Shown: positions 42,227 through 42,250 of the stretch, one piece after another | Layout of the letters: every line of letters starts with the position of its first letter | How positions within the stretch are numbered: position 1 is the stretch's first letter | Assembly (NCBI GenBank): GCA_018060625.1 | Contig: JAGOVS010000009.1 | Span: 1-42,250, forward strand | Length of the DNA stretch: 42,250 bases | Direction: 5' to 3' | Source: Bacteriovorax sp. | GTDB taxonomy: Bacteria; Bdellovibrionota; Bacteriovoracia; Bacteriovoracales; Bacteriovoracaceae | Program-made: the position numbers and the translations under genes | The notes under the pieces: model-generated | The model's database searches: none | The model's input: the letters and a program-made list of their open reading frames with translations, nothing else | What the model was told of the DNA's origin: nothing

Positions 42227-42250
42227 CTGTCCTTTTAATAACCGTGCTCT

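Noticed and set aside
1..42250. CRISPR arrays, insertion sequences, integrases, prophage genes, tRNA or rRNA genes
   Set aside because: None found on reading both strands. Short direct repeats, transposase motifs and tRNA arms were not recognised. Small tRNAs can be missed by eye.

Overview
The window is AT-rich and almost entirely coding. It is a chromosomal, mostly housekeeping segment of a Gram-negative, flagellated bacterium. Three things point to the Bdellovibrionota, and more specifically to a Bacteriovorax/Halobacteriovorax/Peredibacter-like organism: a canonical MglA polarity GTPase beside a roadblock-domain gene, several short tandem flagellin genes, and the low GC content. This placement is inferred from gene content, because no rRNA is present. 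MurE carries the DNPR motif, so the peptidoglycan is predicted to contain meso-diaminopimelate. An LpxH-like enzyme and a heptose adenylyltransferase indicate an outer membrane with lipopolysaccharide.

Layout. (1) 1-1365: a peroxiredoxin-like gene on the minus strand, a doubtful TTG-initiated ORF, and what looks like decayed coding sequence. (2) 1333-5269: the SRP RNA gene with a near-consensus sigma70 promoter, then dnaX-ybaB-recR-roadblock-mglA. (3) 5270-6460: a lipase-like alpha/beta hydrolase convergent with mglA. (4) 6702-23572: one long division and cell-wall (dcw) operon, mtnP-rsmH-ftsL-ftsI-murE-murF-mraY-murD-ftsW-murC-murB-ftsQ-ftsA-ftsZ, closed by a strong terminator; mraZ, murG and ddl are not in it. 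(5) 23611-26416, minus: uridine kinase, RNase J and a membrane-anchored B-box-like zinc protein. (6) 26496-31369, plus: a periplasmic binding protein, prmA, rsmE, an RDD membrane protein, the heptose adenylyltransferase and a small unknown gene. (7) 31426-35340: three flagellin genes, each with a sigma28-type promoter and its own hairpin-containing leader, with a GNAT gene on the opposite strand between the first two. (8) 35351-36863: a PilZ protein and an LpxH-like phosphoesterase. (9) 36858-42226, minus: two helical proteins of unknown function, a histidine kinase, a receiver protein, NAD kinase and RecN, in one overlapping operon.

How the genes work together. The dcw operon carries lipid II precursor synthesis from UDP-MurNAc to lipid I, together with the divisome. 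DnaX, RecR, RecN and YbaB serve replication and repair. MglA with its roadblock neighbour is a candidate polarity or motility switch. PilZ, the flagellins and perhaps the two-component pair add motility and signalling.

No clearly new multi-gene defence or mobile system is visible. The most interesting signals are: a MurD that has lost its P-loop lysine and an active-site histidine; a hairpin element shared by the three flagellin leaders, with compensating base changes in its stem; a perfect dnaX-type slippery heptamer at the end of the conserved region of dnaX; an FtsZ whose conserved tail peptide is not at the C-terminus; and terminators built into the coding ends of convergent neighbours.
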